64,000 nucleotides of DNA from Aquibacillus rhizosphaerae. GTDB lineage: Bacteria > Bacillota > Bacilli > Bacillales > Amphibacillaceae. The translations under genes and the position numbers were made by a program. The notes under the pieces are model-generated. The model searched no databases, was not told the DNA's origin, and saw only the letters and a list, made by a program, of their open reading frames with translations. Below are positions 27,437 through 36,684 of the stretch, one piece after another. The stretch's first letter is position 1, and every line of letters starts with the position of its first letter. Location: the NCBI RefSeq assembly GCF_030282825.1, contig NZ_JASTZU010000058.1:62001-126000 (forward strand). Direction: 5' to 3'.

Positions 27437-28577
27437 AATAACCACCTACTTCACTTGGTTCATAACTATTTTCAACTTGGCTTTCATCATCCACCATAAT
27501 AATCTCGACTGCATTTCCCATTGCCTCTAATTGACGGATATTACTTTTCATTTCATCCGAAACAATCGACGTAATAAGTAGAATATCCTTATTTCTAACT
27601 TGATTTTCAATATCTTCTAACAAAAAATAATTAAAGTTTCTACTTCGATCCATTTTCAACTTTGCTATCGTATCCAGGATAAAATAGATTTGATCCATTC
27701 CGCTTTCAGGTTCGAGACGTACAGATTCTTTTGTTCTTTCAGTTGGATTAGAGAATGGCTCCTTTAAATAAGCATTACATCCAAAACCTGTGCTTATACC
27801 ATTTGCGATGGTATAATTCGCAATGGAAGCAGCAAAAGATAATGCTTTTTCTATCAATCTCTCGTTTTCTATCGGCATCCATATATCTTCCGTTTGATCA
27901 AAATTAACATATATCATAAGATAGTGATCGGCAGTATAATCCTTTTGACTTACTTGAAGTCGGTTACTTCGAGCAGTTGCTTTCCAATTAATTGTGTTTA
28001 GAGAATCTCCATCTGCGTATTCCCTTACTCCAGCTATAACAAATGGGTCCTCAATGATCCATCTTCGAACAGTGATGTCACCCAACCAACTATGTGAAGG
28101 TAGTGGGATAGCTTCTACATCTACAAGTGCTGGATAAACAGTAATCGTTGCGGATGAGTCGACGGTTTTAAACTTTTCATTAAAACCTAACACGTCACCA
28201 GTTGACATGGATACTGTGTGAAGTGCATAATAACCACGTTTTACACAAGTAATCTTATGTCTTCTCGTGATTTTTTGATATGGTCTTAGACTAAATAGAG
28301 TTCGATGAAATTCGGTCTCTTCCAACTCATCATCTTGTTTTTTTTTACTTTCAAATTGCAGGTGACGGTGAATTTTAGACTCTAATCTAATCCATGGAAG
28401 AGGCAACCATTTTTTGTTAGATATTTCATCTACCATTTCAATATTTTCACCCTCAAAGACAGAACTTTGACTAAACGTTCGCGAATATAAGATTTTTTTC
28501 AGTCCCAATCTATCATATAGAAAACTTTGACAGAAAATAACGATGCACGTAACTATAATTACCCAAGCAATACTCAT
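27429..28577 (-). CDS. DUF58-domain (vWA-like) membrane-anchored protein
   Basis: The product is 382 residues. One N-terminal membrane segment (WVIIVTCIVIFCQSFL) is followed by a beta-rich region (about 30-180) and the DUF58 core (about 185-330) with REYADGDSLNTINWKATARS, the strongly conserved GD-x8-WKA signature. DUF58 proteins work with MoxR AAA+ ATPases, probably in assembly or chaperoning at the envelope; the client is unknown. It overlaps the MoxR gene by 4 bases and the DUF4129 gene by 8, indicating tight co-expression. Confidence 0.9.
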   Translation of the reverse strand: MSIAWVIIVTCIVIFCQSFLYDRLGLKKILYSRTFSQSSVFEGENIEMVDEISNKKWLPLPWIRLESKIHRHLQFESKKKQDDELEETEFHRTLFSLRPYQKITRRHKITCVKRGYYALHTVSMSTGDVLGFNEKFKTVDSSATITVYPALVDVEAIPLPSHSWLGDITVRRWIIEDPFVIAGVREYADGDSLNTINWKATARSNRLQVSQKDYTADHYLMIYVNFDQTEDIWMPIENERLIEKALSFAASIANYTIANGISTGFGCNAYLKEPFSNPTERTKESVRLEPESGMDQIYFILDTIAKLKMDRSRNFNYFLLEDIENQVRNKDILLITSIVSDEMKSNIRQLEAMGNAVEIIMVDDESQVENSYEPSEVGGYYG

Positions 28578-29539
28578 TTGCTCTCAAGTACTCCTGCCTC
28601 AGAGGGGACAACTACAGTTTCAATTATCTCATCCAAAATACTGTCGGCTGGATTTGACTTTAATCCCGCCATTCTCCTAATCTGAATGCGATGACTTAAA
28701 ACCGGTTTTACCATTTGCTTTACATCGTCAGGTAATACATAATCCCTTCCTTGAATAACAGCATGCGCCTGAACTGCTTTAAATAATGCTTGACTACCAC
28801 GAGGACTTACCCCAACAGCAATATTAGCATGAACCCTTGTCTTTTCAACAATATCCATTATGTAGGCCAGTAGATCATCACTTACATAAGTACTTGAATA
28901 AAAATGTTGAATCTGTAATATGTCCTGTTGGCTCGCTACAGCTTCCAAATTCTCTAATGGATTTGACTTCTTAAATCTTCTTAATATATCGATTCCTTCT
29001 TGTCTTGTCGGGTAACCAAGGTTAATCTTTAATAAAAATCTATCTAACTGCGCTTCAGGTAATGGAAATGTCCCTTGACTTTCTAAAGGATTTTGTGTGG
29101 CGATCACTATAAATGGAGCTTGTAATGCACGTGTATCTCCATCGATGGTTACTTGCCTTTCCTCCATACTTTCTAGTAAACTAGATTGCGTTCTTGGCGT
29201 TGCTCTATTAATCTCATCTGCCAATAATATGTTGGAAAAGAGAGGACCCGGTCTGAATTCAAACTCCCCTTTTTTTTGATTATAAAAGTTAATTCCAGTA
29301 ACGTCTGTTGGCAACAAATCTGGTGTGAATTGAATCCGTTTAAAGGAGCAAGACAATGATTTAGCCATAGACTTTGCTAATAATGTCTTGCCTGTTCCAG
29401 GAACATCCTCCAATAGAACATGCCCTGAAGATATTAATGCTACTAATAATTGATCAATAGTTTCGTCCTTACCTACCATAACTCGTTGGATATTCGTTTT
29501 TATCTTTTGCACTAAATGTTGAACTTCTAATACATCCAC
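28574..29539 (-). CDS. MoxR-family AAA+ ATPase
   Basis: The product is 321 residues from the preferred start. Walker A is LLEDVPGTGKTLLAKSMA, Walker B is NILLADEINRATPRTQSSLL, sensor 1 is PFIVIATQNPLESQGTFPLP and sensor 2 lies in VSPRGSQALFKAVQA. MoxR ATPases act as chaperone-like partners of vWA/DUF58 proteins. The frame opens at 29587, but AAGGAGG lies eight bases before GTG 29539, giving VDVLEVQHLVQKI as the N-terminus. It is the first gene of a three-gene operon. Confidence 0.93.
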   Translation of the reverse strand: MDVLEVQHLVQKIKTNIQRVMVGKDETIDQLLVALISSGHVLLEDVPGTGKTLLAKSMAKSLSCSFKRIQFTPDLLPTDVTGINFYNQKKGEFEFRPGPLFSNILLADEINRATPRTQSSLLESMEERQVTIDGDTRALQAPFIVIATQNPLESQGTFPLPEAQLDRFLLKINLGYPTRQEGIDILRRFKKSNPLENLEAVASQQDILQIQHFYSSTYVSDDLLAYIMDIVEKTRVHANIAVGVSPRGSQALFKAVQAHAVIQGRDYVLPDDVKQMVKPVLSHRIQIRRMAGLKSNPADSILDEIIETVVVPSEAGVLESK

Positions 29540-29773
29540 TAGTATGCCCTCCTTATGATTGCGGTTACAATTATGTGTGAAACTCATTTCTTTTTCATAG
29601 ATAATTTTACACTATTTGTATGAAATCCTCTATAACTAAGTCTTTTTCAATACAAATAGTATATATTCCTATCATTTTATAGTAACAGGAAGCAGTCATA
29701 CTTGAAAGCGATCACAACTGTACGGTAATATTAAAGTATATACATCATTGTAAATGATAAGGAGGAGCTTTTC

Positions 29774-30094
29774 ATGTTGGGTGAACAAATTGCAGTTAAA
29801 TTAGAATTAGTGGCTAGAAGAGCACTGAATATAAAACAAAAAGACGGTATGGCGGGAGTTATTTCTACCGATTATATCCTGAACAAAAATGGTGCATTCA
29901 CGGTAATATGTGCTGCTTTAGCACCTTATTACCTTAACGCAACAAATGAAGAAAGAGTACCACTTGATGCGTTGATTAATCGGTATAAGAGTTTAGAAGA
30001 TTGTAATTCAGAAACATACTTTAAGACGATGGATAGAGCTACGGAGGATTTGCGCAGTTTATTACATATGCTTGGTGTACAAGACGCCGAATAA
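29774..30094 (+). CDS. Hypothetical protein (106 aa)
   Basis: I do not recognise this protein. It is soluble, with no signal peptide or membrane segment, and begins MLGEQIAVKLELVARRALNI. The middle has hydrophobic helical stretches (NGAFTVICAALAPYYLNA, about 43-60), and the C-terminus is acidic-helical (TMDRATEDLRSLLHMLGVQ). The ribosome site AAGGAGGAG lies about eight bases before ATG, so it is very probably expressed. It stands alone between the MoxR operon and a repeat cluster. Confidence 0.65.
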   Translation: MLGEQIAVKLELVARRALNIKQKDGMAGVISTDYILNKNGAFTVICAALAPYYLNATNEERVPLDALINRYKSLEDCNSETYFKTMDRATEDLRSLLHMLGVQDAE

Positions 30095-30204
30095 AATGTT
30101 TGATTTTTTAATTTAATCTTTTTTCTAAAATTTTTGTTGCTTACGACAGATAAAATATAAAGTACGCCGAAAGACATTCTTTAATTTTTTTGCATTCTTT
30201 CCAA

Positions 30205-30365
30205 GTTGGGTGGTAATCCGGCGCTGCGGGAAAATACTCCCTTTCCATGGGGAACGCCTCAGTCTCCTCGTTCGCAAAAAGCGCTCTCTGTGGGGTCTTC
30301 AGACTGTTCCTTTCCCATAGGAGTGTCGCATTTCCCCCTACGCTTCGTATAATTTTCTTTCTAAG
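30205..30365. repeat. Intergenic repeat, family B related copy
   Basis: The core reads AATACTCCCTTTCCATGGGG, AACGCCTCAGTCTCCTCGTT, then CTGTGGGGTCTTCAGACTGT and TCCCATAGGAGTGTCGC. It is related to 30470-30650 and 46190-46420 and to the repeats with AGTCTCCTCGTTCGC that I recall from Bacillaceae. The sequence is imperfectly self-complementary. No gene is present. Confidence 0.65.
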
Positions 30366-30469
30366 TGTGAGGGTAGTTAGGGTTTGATTTCATGCACTAT
30401 AAAGAAACACATTAAAAACTTAACTACCAGATGAAATATTATTCTAATCTAATAGATGCTGTTTTCAGC

Positions 30470-30650
30470 GGATCAAGCTAAATTGGCGACACTACTGCAG
30501 GAACAGCGCGAGCTGAAGATCCACTCAGAAGTGGTTTTCTTCTGAGTTAGCTGAAGCCGTGCCTGCGGAAAGGGAGTCGATTTTGCTTAAGGAGCGGGGC
30601 CAGTGCTCTAGTGCGTACTTTATATCAAATCTGCACTATTGTAAAGCAAC
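30470..30650 (-). repeat. Intergenic repeat, family B (minus orientation)
   Basis: Read on the minus strand it contains ATTGTTGCTTTACAATAGTG, CCTTTCCGCAGGCACGGC, TTCAGCTAACTCAGAAG and CACTTCTGAGTGGATCTTCA. These match the plus-strand copy at 46190-46420 over nearly 200 bases. A palindromic centre (ACTCAGAAG...CTTCTGAGT) is prominent. It has no open frame, so it is probably non-autonomous. Confidence 0.75.
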
Positions 30651-30725
30651 AATCGTTGCGAAAAGAGCCACAATTCATTTTTATAAGATTGTCGTTAAAT
30701 TCCAATTAATAAAGGCAGTGATACA

Positions 30726-31343
30726 ATGACTTCCATACCATTGATGGTTGATTTAAAAGAAAAGAGAGTAATCGTGGTTGGTGGTGGTAAAGTAGCTCAA
30801 AGAAGGATCTCTACCATAATAAATACCGGTGCCTCAATCGTTGTAATAAGTCCACATATCACACCTGTCATCAATGAATGGTACCAACAAGACAAAATCG
30901 AATGGTTAGAAAAGGAATTTTCTGTTGGTGATCTCGATGATGCATTTCTTACTATCATCGCAACGAACAATTCTACAATTAATAAGATGGCAACCGAGTC
31001 TGCTCCAAAACAAACACTAATCAATGCTGTGGAGGATGCTGAACTTGGAAATACAAAGTTTCCAATTCATTTGAAGCGTGGTAGGTTATCTATTGCTATC
31101 TCAACTGGTGGTGCAAGTCCAATACTCGCTAAAAAAATAAAACATCAACTGAATCAAACATACGATGAGCGTTATGAATCCTATCTTGACTTTTTGTTTG
31201 AAGCTAGAAGCTTAATAAAACAAACCTCCTTACCAATACATAAAAAGAAGGAATTATTACAAAAGTTAGTATCAGATGATTTTCTTACATATGAAGAACA
31301 GCAACACGAACTACTAGCTTTGAAAAAGGAAATAAATAATTAA
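30726..31343 (+). CDS. Precorrin-2 dehydrogenase (siroheme synthase, SirC/YlnF type)
   Basis: The product is 205 residues. The N-terminal NAD-binding domain shows RVIVVGGGKVAQRRISTIIN (about 13-32), and the signature PIHLKRGRLSIAISTGGASP (about 115) is characteristic of the Met8/SirC family; the C-terminal half is the small helical domain. It oxidises precorrin-2 to sirohydrochlorin. The gene is on the opposite strand from nirB-nirD-sumT-sirB but converges with them, completing siroheme synthesis for nitrite reductase. A strong terminator follows. Confidence 0.93.
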   Translation: MTSIPLMVDLKEKRVIVVGGGKVAQRRISTIINTGASIVVISPHITPVINEWYQQDKIEWLEKEFSVGDLDDAFLTIIATNNSTINKMATESAPKQTLINAVEDAELGNTKFPIHLKRGRLSIAISTGGASPILAKKIKHQLNQTYDERYESYLDFLFEARSLIKQTSLPIHKKKELLQKLVSDDFLTYEEQQHELLALKKEINN

Positions 31344-31384
31344 AGCTAGGCGGTAGATGCTTTATACATTCTACCGCCTAGCTT
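31343..31384. terminator. Terminator of the sirC-type gene
   Basis: A 15-bp perfect stem, AAGCTAGGCGGTAGA / TCTACCGCCTAGCTT, directly past the stop. It could also serve the remnant gene arriving from the other side. Confidence 0.9.
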
Positions 31385-31385
31385 A

Positions 31386-31872
31386 TCACATTGTAGTTTC
31401 TGTTGTTAAATGACTATTTTTCCAGTCTGATAATTTTTTTGATCCACTTTGTTTCCTTAATTGTTCAGCTGCAATATCAATTCCATCCGCTATCGTTTTG
31501 ATACGCCAAATAAATAATATCGGATTCCAGTATTGCATTTATCGTTAACCCAAAAGACTATAAAGTAGATGAAGGGATTGTCGAAGCAAATGAAGTTCTA
31601 CCATTGTTTGATCCGGCAAAATCAACCATTTTTTCAGGTACAGAAGGGGAACAAGCTAGCTTACCGCTGCTAACTTAACTAAGACTATAAATAAAAGCTA
31701 ACATTTCTTCAGGTTTTTCCGTTTTCAAACGTTCTGCAACAAGAAAAGCTTCCATTTGAGATGCGAATGCTTAACCATTTATAATAGTGTCGGTCACATG
31801 TTTTGCTTGTTGGTAGCTCAAATCTTTTGAGTCACCTTTTACTGTAGCAATTTCTTTAAGCCATTGCTGCAA
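31386..31872 (-). pseudogene. Wrecked TrpD2-like (anthranilate phosphoribosyltransferase-like) gene with an inverted middle piece
   Basis: The N-terminal remnant starts at TTG 31872, overlapping the sirB stop. It reads QQWLKEIATVKGDSKDLSYQ ... and is broken by an in-frame TAA (after TIING) before AFASQMEAFLVAERLKTEKP. The C-terminal remnant (about 31386-31545) reads NTGIRYYLFG, then after a frameshift TIADGIDIAAEQLRKQSGSK. Both resemble TrpD2-type glycosyltransferase-family-3 proteins. Between them (about 31530-31678) an open piece lies on the plus strand, SSIAFIVNPKDYKVDEG ... STIFSGTEGEQASLP, which also looks like part of such a protein but reversed. Most of the gene centre is absent. It was the last gene of the nitrite reductase operon. 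Confidence 0.65.
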
Positions 31873-32623
31873 CCTTCTCGCCCTCTCCGATTGCTTCCAT
31901 TACTCTGTCTTTTAATAGCTCGCATACATTTAAATGACTACCGAGATAATCACAAATAATAATTTCTTGCTCCGGGTTTATTCTAAGTTTATCCACAAAC
32001 TCCCTTATTTCGGTCATGAGTACACCTGTAAATAATAAATAAGGTAGAATAACAATTCGTTCTGCACCAAAAGCGGCAGTTGACCTTAACATTTCTTCAA
32101 ATTTAGGAGTAGATGCAGCTAGAAAACATGTATTAACAACTGAAACATCTACCTTCTTTTCTAACATTCCTGCAATTTTTTTCATATCGTTAACCGCTTC
32201 TTGGTCGCTACTTCCTCTTCCAACAAGTAAAACATTTATATCAGGTGTCGGTTCACGTTGTTCTTTCATTCTTTCCGCCAAGACATCGATCATTTTTTCT
32301 TGCACACCTAAAGGTTTACCATAAGTGAATTCAACTTGATTATACACTTTTTGTGCTCTTTCTAACTCTTCAGGAATATCCTTTTTTGCATGGCCAGCTG
32401 TTAGTAATAAAACAGGAATAACTGCAATTTTTGATGCTCCTTGCTTTACACATTGATCAACACCCTCAAGTATAGATGGACTTGCTAGCTCTAAAAAACA
32501 GTACTCTTGTATTGGTGTATCAACTAGTTTCATTGTTTTCTCTACAAAATCAATCGCTTCTTGTGCAGCTTCTTTCATCCGACTACCATGGCATATATAT
32601 AATACAGCTTGAATGATAATCAC
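31856..32623 (-). CDS. sirB: Sirohydrochlorin ferrochelatase (CbiX/SirB type)
   Basis: The product is 255 residues, a double CbiX-like chelatase. The N-terminal half begins with AVLYICHGSRMKEAAQEAI, whose histidine is the metal-inserting residue, and the two halves repeat the fold (IAVIPVLLLTAGHAKKDIP; RIVILPYLLFTGVLMTEI). It inserts iron into sirohydrochlorin to form siroheme for NirB. GTG at 32623 lies only about three bases after AAGGAGGA, so the exact start is uncertain. It follows the uroporphyrinogen methyltransferase gene by 56 bases. Confidence 0.9.
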   Translation of the reverse strand: MIIIQAVLYICHGSRMKEAAQEAIDFVEKTMKLVDTPIQEYCFLELASPSILEGVDQCVKQGASKIAVIPVLLLTAGHAKKDIPEELERAQKVYNQVEFTYGKPLGVQEKMIDVLAERMKEQREPTPDINVLLVGRGSSDQEAVNDMKKIAGMLEKKVDVSVVNTCFLAASTPKFEEMLRSTAAFGAERIVILPYLLFTGVLMTEIREFVDKLRINPEQEIIICDYLGSHLNVCELLKDRVMEAIGEGEKVAAMA

Positions 32624-32679
32624 TCCTCCTTATTTGAGTAAAGAATTAAAACAAAACTACAATATCAGTAATAATAAAT

Positions 32680-33462
32680 CTAATAGGCTTCTTTTAATTC
32701 AAGGTCAATCGGTTTTGAGTTCATAAGTTTTAACTGATTTATTTTTTCCCTGTAACGGACAACTTCTCCTACTACAATCATGGCAGGATTTTGAATCGAT
32801 GCCTTTTCAACAATACTTACTATCGATCCAATTGTTCCGGTTACCGTTTGCTGCTGATCAGTCGTTCCCTGTTGAATAATTGCTACAGGAGTATCCTTGC
32901 TTTTTCCGTGCATTAAAAGTTGATCACAAATATAAGGTAAGTTGCCAATCCCCATATATATTGCTAAAGTATCGACTGCTTTGGAAAGACTTTCCCATTT
33001 AATTTCAGTAGGTTTTCCCTTTTTACAATGCCCTGTGACAATTGCAAAGGAACTTCCCAACTCACGATGTGTTAGCGGTATATCAGCGTACGCTGGAGCT
33101 GCAATTCCTGCTGTCACTCCGGGTACTACTTCATATTCTATCCCTTTTTTTACAAGTGCCTCGATTTCTTCTGCACCACGTCCAAAGACAAAAGGGTCAC
33201 CACCTTTTAGTCTAGTTACTGTTTTACCTTGTAGTCCATACTTAACTAATAAATAATTAATAGTTTCTTGTTTCATCGTATGAAATTTAGGTGATTTTCC
33301 ACAATAAATTAAATCTGCACCCGACTTAGCTTCTTTAAGTAAGTCTCTATTTACAAGGCGGTCATATAAAATCACGTCTGCTTTTTGAATACACTTTAAT
33401 GCCTTTACTGTTATTAATTCCGGGTCGCCAGGACCTGCTCCAACAATATATACTTTGCCCAC
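32680..33462 (-). CDS. Uroporphyrinogen-III C-methyltransferase
   Basis: The product is 260 residues. Family signatures are VYIVGAGPGDPELITVKALK at the N-terminus, TRLKGGDPFVFGRGAEEIEA (about 83) and VVPGVTAGIAAPAYADIPLT (about 115). It transfers two methyl groups from S-adenosylmethionine to uroporphyrinogen III, giving precorrin-2, the first step towards siroheme. It is a single-domain SumT, not the three-domain CysG, consistent with separate SirC and SirB genes here. It lies in the nirB-nirD-sumT-sirB gene row. Confidence 0.94.
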   Translation of the reverse strand: MGKVYIVGAGPGDPELITVKALKCIQKADVILYDRLVNRDLLKEAKSGADLIYCGKSPKFHTMKQETINYLLVKYGLQGKTVTRLKGGDPFVFGRGAEEIEALVKKGIEYEVVPGVTAGIAAPAYADIPLTHRELGSSFAIVTGHCKKGKPTEIKWESLSKAVDTLAIYMGIGNLPYICDQLLMHGKSKDTPVAIIQQGTTDQQQTVTGTIGSIVSIVEKASIQNPAMIVVGEVVRYREKINQLKLMNSKPIDLELKEAY

Positions 33463-33562
33463 AATAGCCCTCCTCTCACTTAGCCTCGGTTGTGTAAGTG
33501 TTTCTTTCTAAATAAATCCTAATAATAAAACAAAGATTATATTAATCTATTAAACCTATAGA

Positions 33563-33886
33563 TTATTCTTTTATTAGTAAGTACACTTGATCATCCGTAA
33601 CTTCTGTCTTAAATGTTTGTACACAACCTTCATCTGGTGCTTGCACCTCTCCATCAACAACACTTATTTTCCAATCATGCATTGGGCAAAAGACATGCTC
33701 CCCGCTGACCATACCGTCAGCAAGGACTCCGCCTTTATGTGGGCATTTATTTTCTATTGCTTTTACTTTTCCACTGGAAAGTTTAAATACTGCTACCTCA
33801 AGATCATCAATAACAACTGTCTTTCCCAATCGCTCAGGTAGATCAGAGTAATTTCCTACTAATACTCTACGAAGTGTCTTTTCCAT
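33563..33886 (-). CDS. nirD: Nitrite reductase (NADH) small subunit, Rieske-type
   Basis: The product is 107 residues. The Rieske pattern is intact: CPHKGG (about 43-48) and CPMHDW (about 67-72), so a 2Fe-2S cluster is expected, unlike in enterobacterial NirD, where the cluster ligands are lost. It is the partner of NirB and lies 20 bases downstream of it. Assimilatory reduction of nitrite to ammonium is the likely role; no nitrate reductase gene is in the window. Confidence 0.93.
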   Translation of the reverse strand: MEKTLRRVLVGNYSDLPERLGKTVVIDDLEVAVFKLSSGKVKAIENKCPHKGGVLADGMVSGEHVFCPMHDWKISVVDGEVQAPDEGCVQTFKTEVTDDQVYLLIKE

Positions 33887-33906
33887 GTTAAAATCCCCCT
33901 GTTTAT

Positions 33907-36324
33907 TTATTTCGAAGCTGTTGGTACATTTACTTTTTCATACAGTTCTTTTAATAATGTTTCATTTTTAATTGCTTCGCCCCATGGTTCTTGAACAGCA
34001 GATAATGCTAGATCCATTCTTTCATTTAATTCATCACGTTTCTTTTTATCATCTACAACTACTTCTTTCACATGGTCAATTCCTACACGCTCAACCCAAG
34101 CAGAAGTTCTTTCCAAGTAATTAGCAGTTTCTCTGTAATATTGTAAATAAGCTCCTACAATTTCCATTAATTCTTCGCTTGTTTTCACTTTACATAGTAG
34201 ATCGGCCTTTCTTAAGTGTGTACCTCCATTACCAGCTACATGAATTTCCCACACGCCGTCTAAACCAATTACACCTACGTCTTTCACACCACCTTCAGCA
34301 CAGTTTCTTGGACATGCAGATACACTCATTTTAATTTTATGTGGTGTATTTAATCCTTCAAACTTTTTCTCAAGATCAATTCCCATTCCAACCGAATCTT
34401 GGGTACCAAATCGACAGAAATTTGCACCCACACATGTTTTAACTGTACGTAGACCTTTTGCATAGGCACTACCAGATGGCATATCAAGGTCTGCCCAAAT
34501 GCTTGGTAAATCTTGTTTTTGAATACCTAGTAAATCAATTCGTTGACCACCAGTTAATTTGATCATCCCAACTTCATATTTATCTGCGACATCAGCAATT
34601 TTTCTCAAGTCTTTGGAATTTGTTACTCCGCCATACATTCTTGGTACAACAGAATAAGTACCATCTTTTTGAATGTTAGCGTGCATTCTTTCATTAACGA
34701 AACGAGATTCTTTTTCATCCTCGTACTCTATCGGATTAAGCATACCCATGTAGTAATTTAGAGCTGGTTTGCATTTAGAGCAACCTTCCTCTGTTTTCCA
34801 ACCTAGCACATTCATTACTTCACGTGTATGCGTTAAACCTTTATCTTTTATTTCAGCAATTACTTCATCTTTAGTTAATGTTGTACACCCACAAATAGAT
34901 TCTTCTTGATTATCTGCATAATCATCACCTAAGGTGTACTCTAGTAAATCAGAGACAAGAGATTTACAAGTTCCACAAGAACGGGATGCGTTTGTACAAC
35001 CTTTTACCTGCTCTACTGTAGTTAAACTATCATTCTTAATGGCATCAACGATTGTACCTTTAGAGACACCATTACAACCACAAATTATTTCATCATCCGG
35101 CATTCCGGCAACTAAATCAACACCAGATTCTTCACTCTGTCCAGCATCTAGATACTCTTCTACATTTGCCCCTTTTTTAATAAAACTTAGTAGACGGTTA
35201 CCATCCTTTGTATCACCGAATAAAACGGCACCAGCTAATTTTCCTTCATCTACAATTAATTTCTTATACGTTCCACGCCATTCATCAAATACTTTAATTG
35301 CTTTCGAACTTTTATCCTCATTAATTTTACCGGTTGAGAATACGTCAACGCCAGATACTTTTAATTGTGTAGAAAGTACAGATCCTTGATAACCCTGTTC
35401 AGCATCTACTCCGCATATGCGCTTCGCTAAAGCCTGACCTTGTTCATATAATGGAGCCACTAATCCGTACACCATTTGTCTGTGTTCAGCACATTCACCA
35501 ACTGCGTAAATGTTCGGTACGTCCGTCTCCATAAAGTCATTAACAACAATCCCACGATTTACTTCAATTCCATTTTCTTTGGCTAACGCTATGTTTGGTT
35601 TTATTCCAACCGCCATAACAACTAAGTCTGCGGCAATTTTTCCGCCATCGTTGAACTTTAGCCCCGTTACATGTTTCTTACCAGTTATTTCAGCTGTTTG
35701 TTTTTCTAAAAGGAAATTCATACCTTGTGCTTCTAATTCCTTTTGAAGCAGTTCACCTGCAGCTCTATCTAATTGACGTTCCATTAAGAAGTCAGATAAG
35801 TGAATAACATCTACATCCATTCCTAAGTTAAGCAAGCCACGAGCAGCTTCAAGTCCTAGTAAACCTCCACCAATTACAGCAGCTCTTTTATGTTTCTTTG
35901 AGTAATCAATCATCTTTTCACAATCTTTTATGTCACGAAATGCTGTAACACCCTCTTTATCAGCACCAGGTAAAGGTAACATAAATGGGTTAGACCCTGT
36001 TGCAATTATTAACTGATCATAAGCCTCTTCGCGGTCTTTATCTGTATATACAATTTGTTTTTGTTTATCAATCTTCATTACTGTTTCACCAGGATAAAGA
36101 CGAATATTATTGTCCTCATACCATTGCCACTCATTTAATGTTATATCACTTACATCTGTATCACCCTGTAACACTTTAGAAAGTTGAATTCGATTATAGT
36201 TAGGATATGGTTCACTTCCAAACACGGTTATATCAAAATCATTTGGCTTAAGTTTTAATATTTCCTCGATTGCTCTAATTCCTGCCATCCCGTTCCCAAT
36301 AAGGATTAATTTTTGCTTAGGCAT
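33907..36324 (-). CDS. nirB: Nitrite reductase (NADH) large subunit
   Basis: The product is 805 residues. Domains in order: FAD/NAD-binding reductase ([20 protein letters not shown] at the N-terminus, [17 protein letters not shown] at about 150); a BFD-like 2Fe-2S domain ([14 protein letters not shown] ... [14 protein letters not shown], about 415-460); a second BFD-like segment with [15 protein letters not shown]; ferredoxin-like half-domain; and the siroheme/4Fe-4S domain with [15 protein letters not shown] and [13 protein letters not shown] (about 635-690). It reduces nitrite to ammonium with NADH. ATG 36324 has GGAGGGG upstream. The downstream genes supply its siroheme. Confidence 0.96.
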   Translation of the reverse strand: MPKQKLILIGNGMAGIRAIEEILKLKPNDFDITVFGSEPYPNYNRIQLSKVLQGDTDVSDITLNEWQWYEDNNIRLYPGETVMKIDKQKQIVYTDKDREEAYDQLIIATGSNPFMLPLPGADKEGVTAFRDIKDCEKMIDYSKKHKRAAVIGGGLLGLEAARGLLNLGMDVDVIHLSDFLMERQLDRAAGELLQKELEAQGMNFLLEKQTAEITGKKHVTGLKFNDGGKIAADLVVMAVGIKPNIALAKENGIEVNRGIVVNDFMETDVPNIYAVGECAEHRQMVYGLVAPLYEQGQALAKRICGVDAEQGYQGSVLSTQLKVSGVDVFSTGKINEDKSSKAIKVFDEWRGTYKKLIVDEGKLAGAVLFGDTKDGNRLLSFIKKGANVEEYLDAGQSEESGVDLVAGMPDDEIICGCNGVSKGTIVDAIKNDSLTTVEQVKGCTNASRSCGTCKSLVSDLLEYTLGDDYADNQEESICGCTTLTKDEVIAEIKDKGLTHTREVMNVLGWKTEEGCSKCKPALNYYMGMLNPIEYEDEKESRFVNERMHANIQKDGTYSVVPRMYGGVTNSKDLRKIADVADKYEVGMIKLTGGQRIDLLGIQKQDLPSIWADLDMPSGSAYAKGLRTVKTCVGANFCRFGTQDSVGMGIDLEKKFEGLNTPHKIKMSVSACPRNCAEGGVKDVGVIGLDGVWEIHVAGNGGTHLRKADLLCKVKTSEELMEIVGAYLQYYRETANYLERTSAWVERVGIDHVKEVVVDDKKKRDELNERMDLALSAVQEPWGEAIKNETLLKELYEKVNVPTASK

Positions 36325-36364
36325 GTAATAACCCCTCCAAATAGCTTAATTTTCTGAAAACTTA

Positions 36365-36429
36365 TTCTATCTACTATATAACCAGATTTAAATGAGGTAT
36401 TCAATTTACTTGTTAGATAACCTAACAAG
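36365..36429 (-). promoter_or_regulatory. nirB promoter with upstream palindrome
   Basis: On the minus strand TTGAAT is followed after 18 bases by TATATA(GT), a usable -35/-10 pair. Directly upstream of the -35, at 36409-36429, is a perfect inverted repeat CTTGTTAG / CTAACAAG with a 5-base spacer. The position suits an activator or redox/nitrogen regulator site. The half-sites recall clostridial Rex boxes, but the spacing differs by one base, so the binding protein is undecided. Confidence 0.5.
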
Positions 36430-36636
36430 ACTTATTTTTACGTTTCTTGCCAATTTAATGCCCTAATACGAGTAATTAATTCTTGGATGAGTTTAGTTAA
36501 AACAACCATGAAAGCGCATTCTTTAATTCGAGCTTTTTCTTCTCTTTTTTCTCCAAAAAATGATCCAAAAGAACTAGTGGTGTTTTTTTGCCAATCTCAC
36601 TGCTAAATACAATATAAATCGATTCAATATAACAAC

Positions 36637-36667
36637 AAAAAGGCAACCTACTCATCGTAGCTTGCCT
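36637..36667 (-). terminator. Terminator of the membrane GGDEF-EAL gene
   Basis: GGCAAGCTA / TAGGTTGCC with a CGATGAG loop, followed by TTTTTG on the minus strand. Confidence 0.85.
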
Positions 36668-36684
36668 CCCTTGAACCTATATGC

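Noticed and set aside
36409-36429. The palindrome upstream of nirB read as a transcription terminator
   Set aside because: The stem is only 8 bp, its T run is weak, no plus-strand gene ends before it, and on the minus strand it lies upstream of the promoter.
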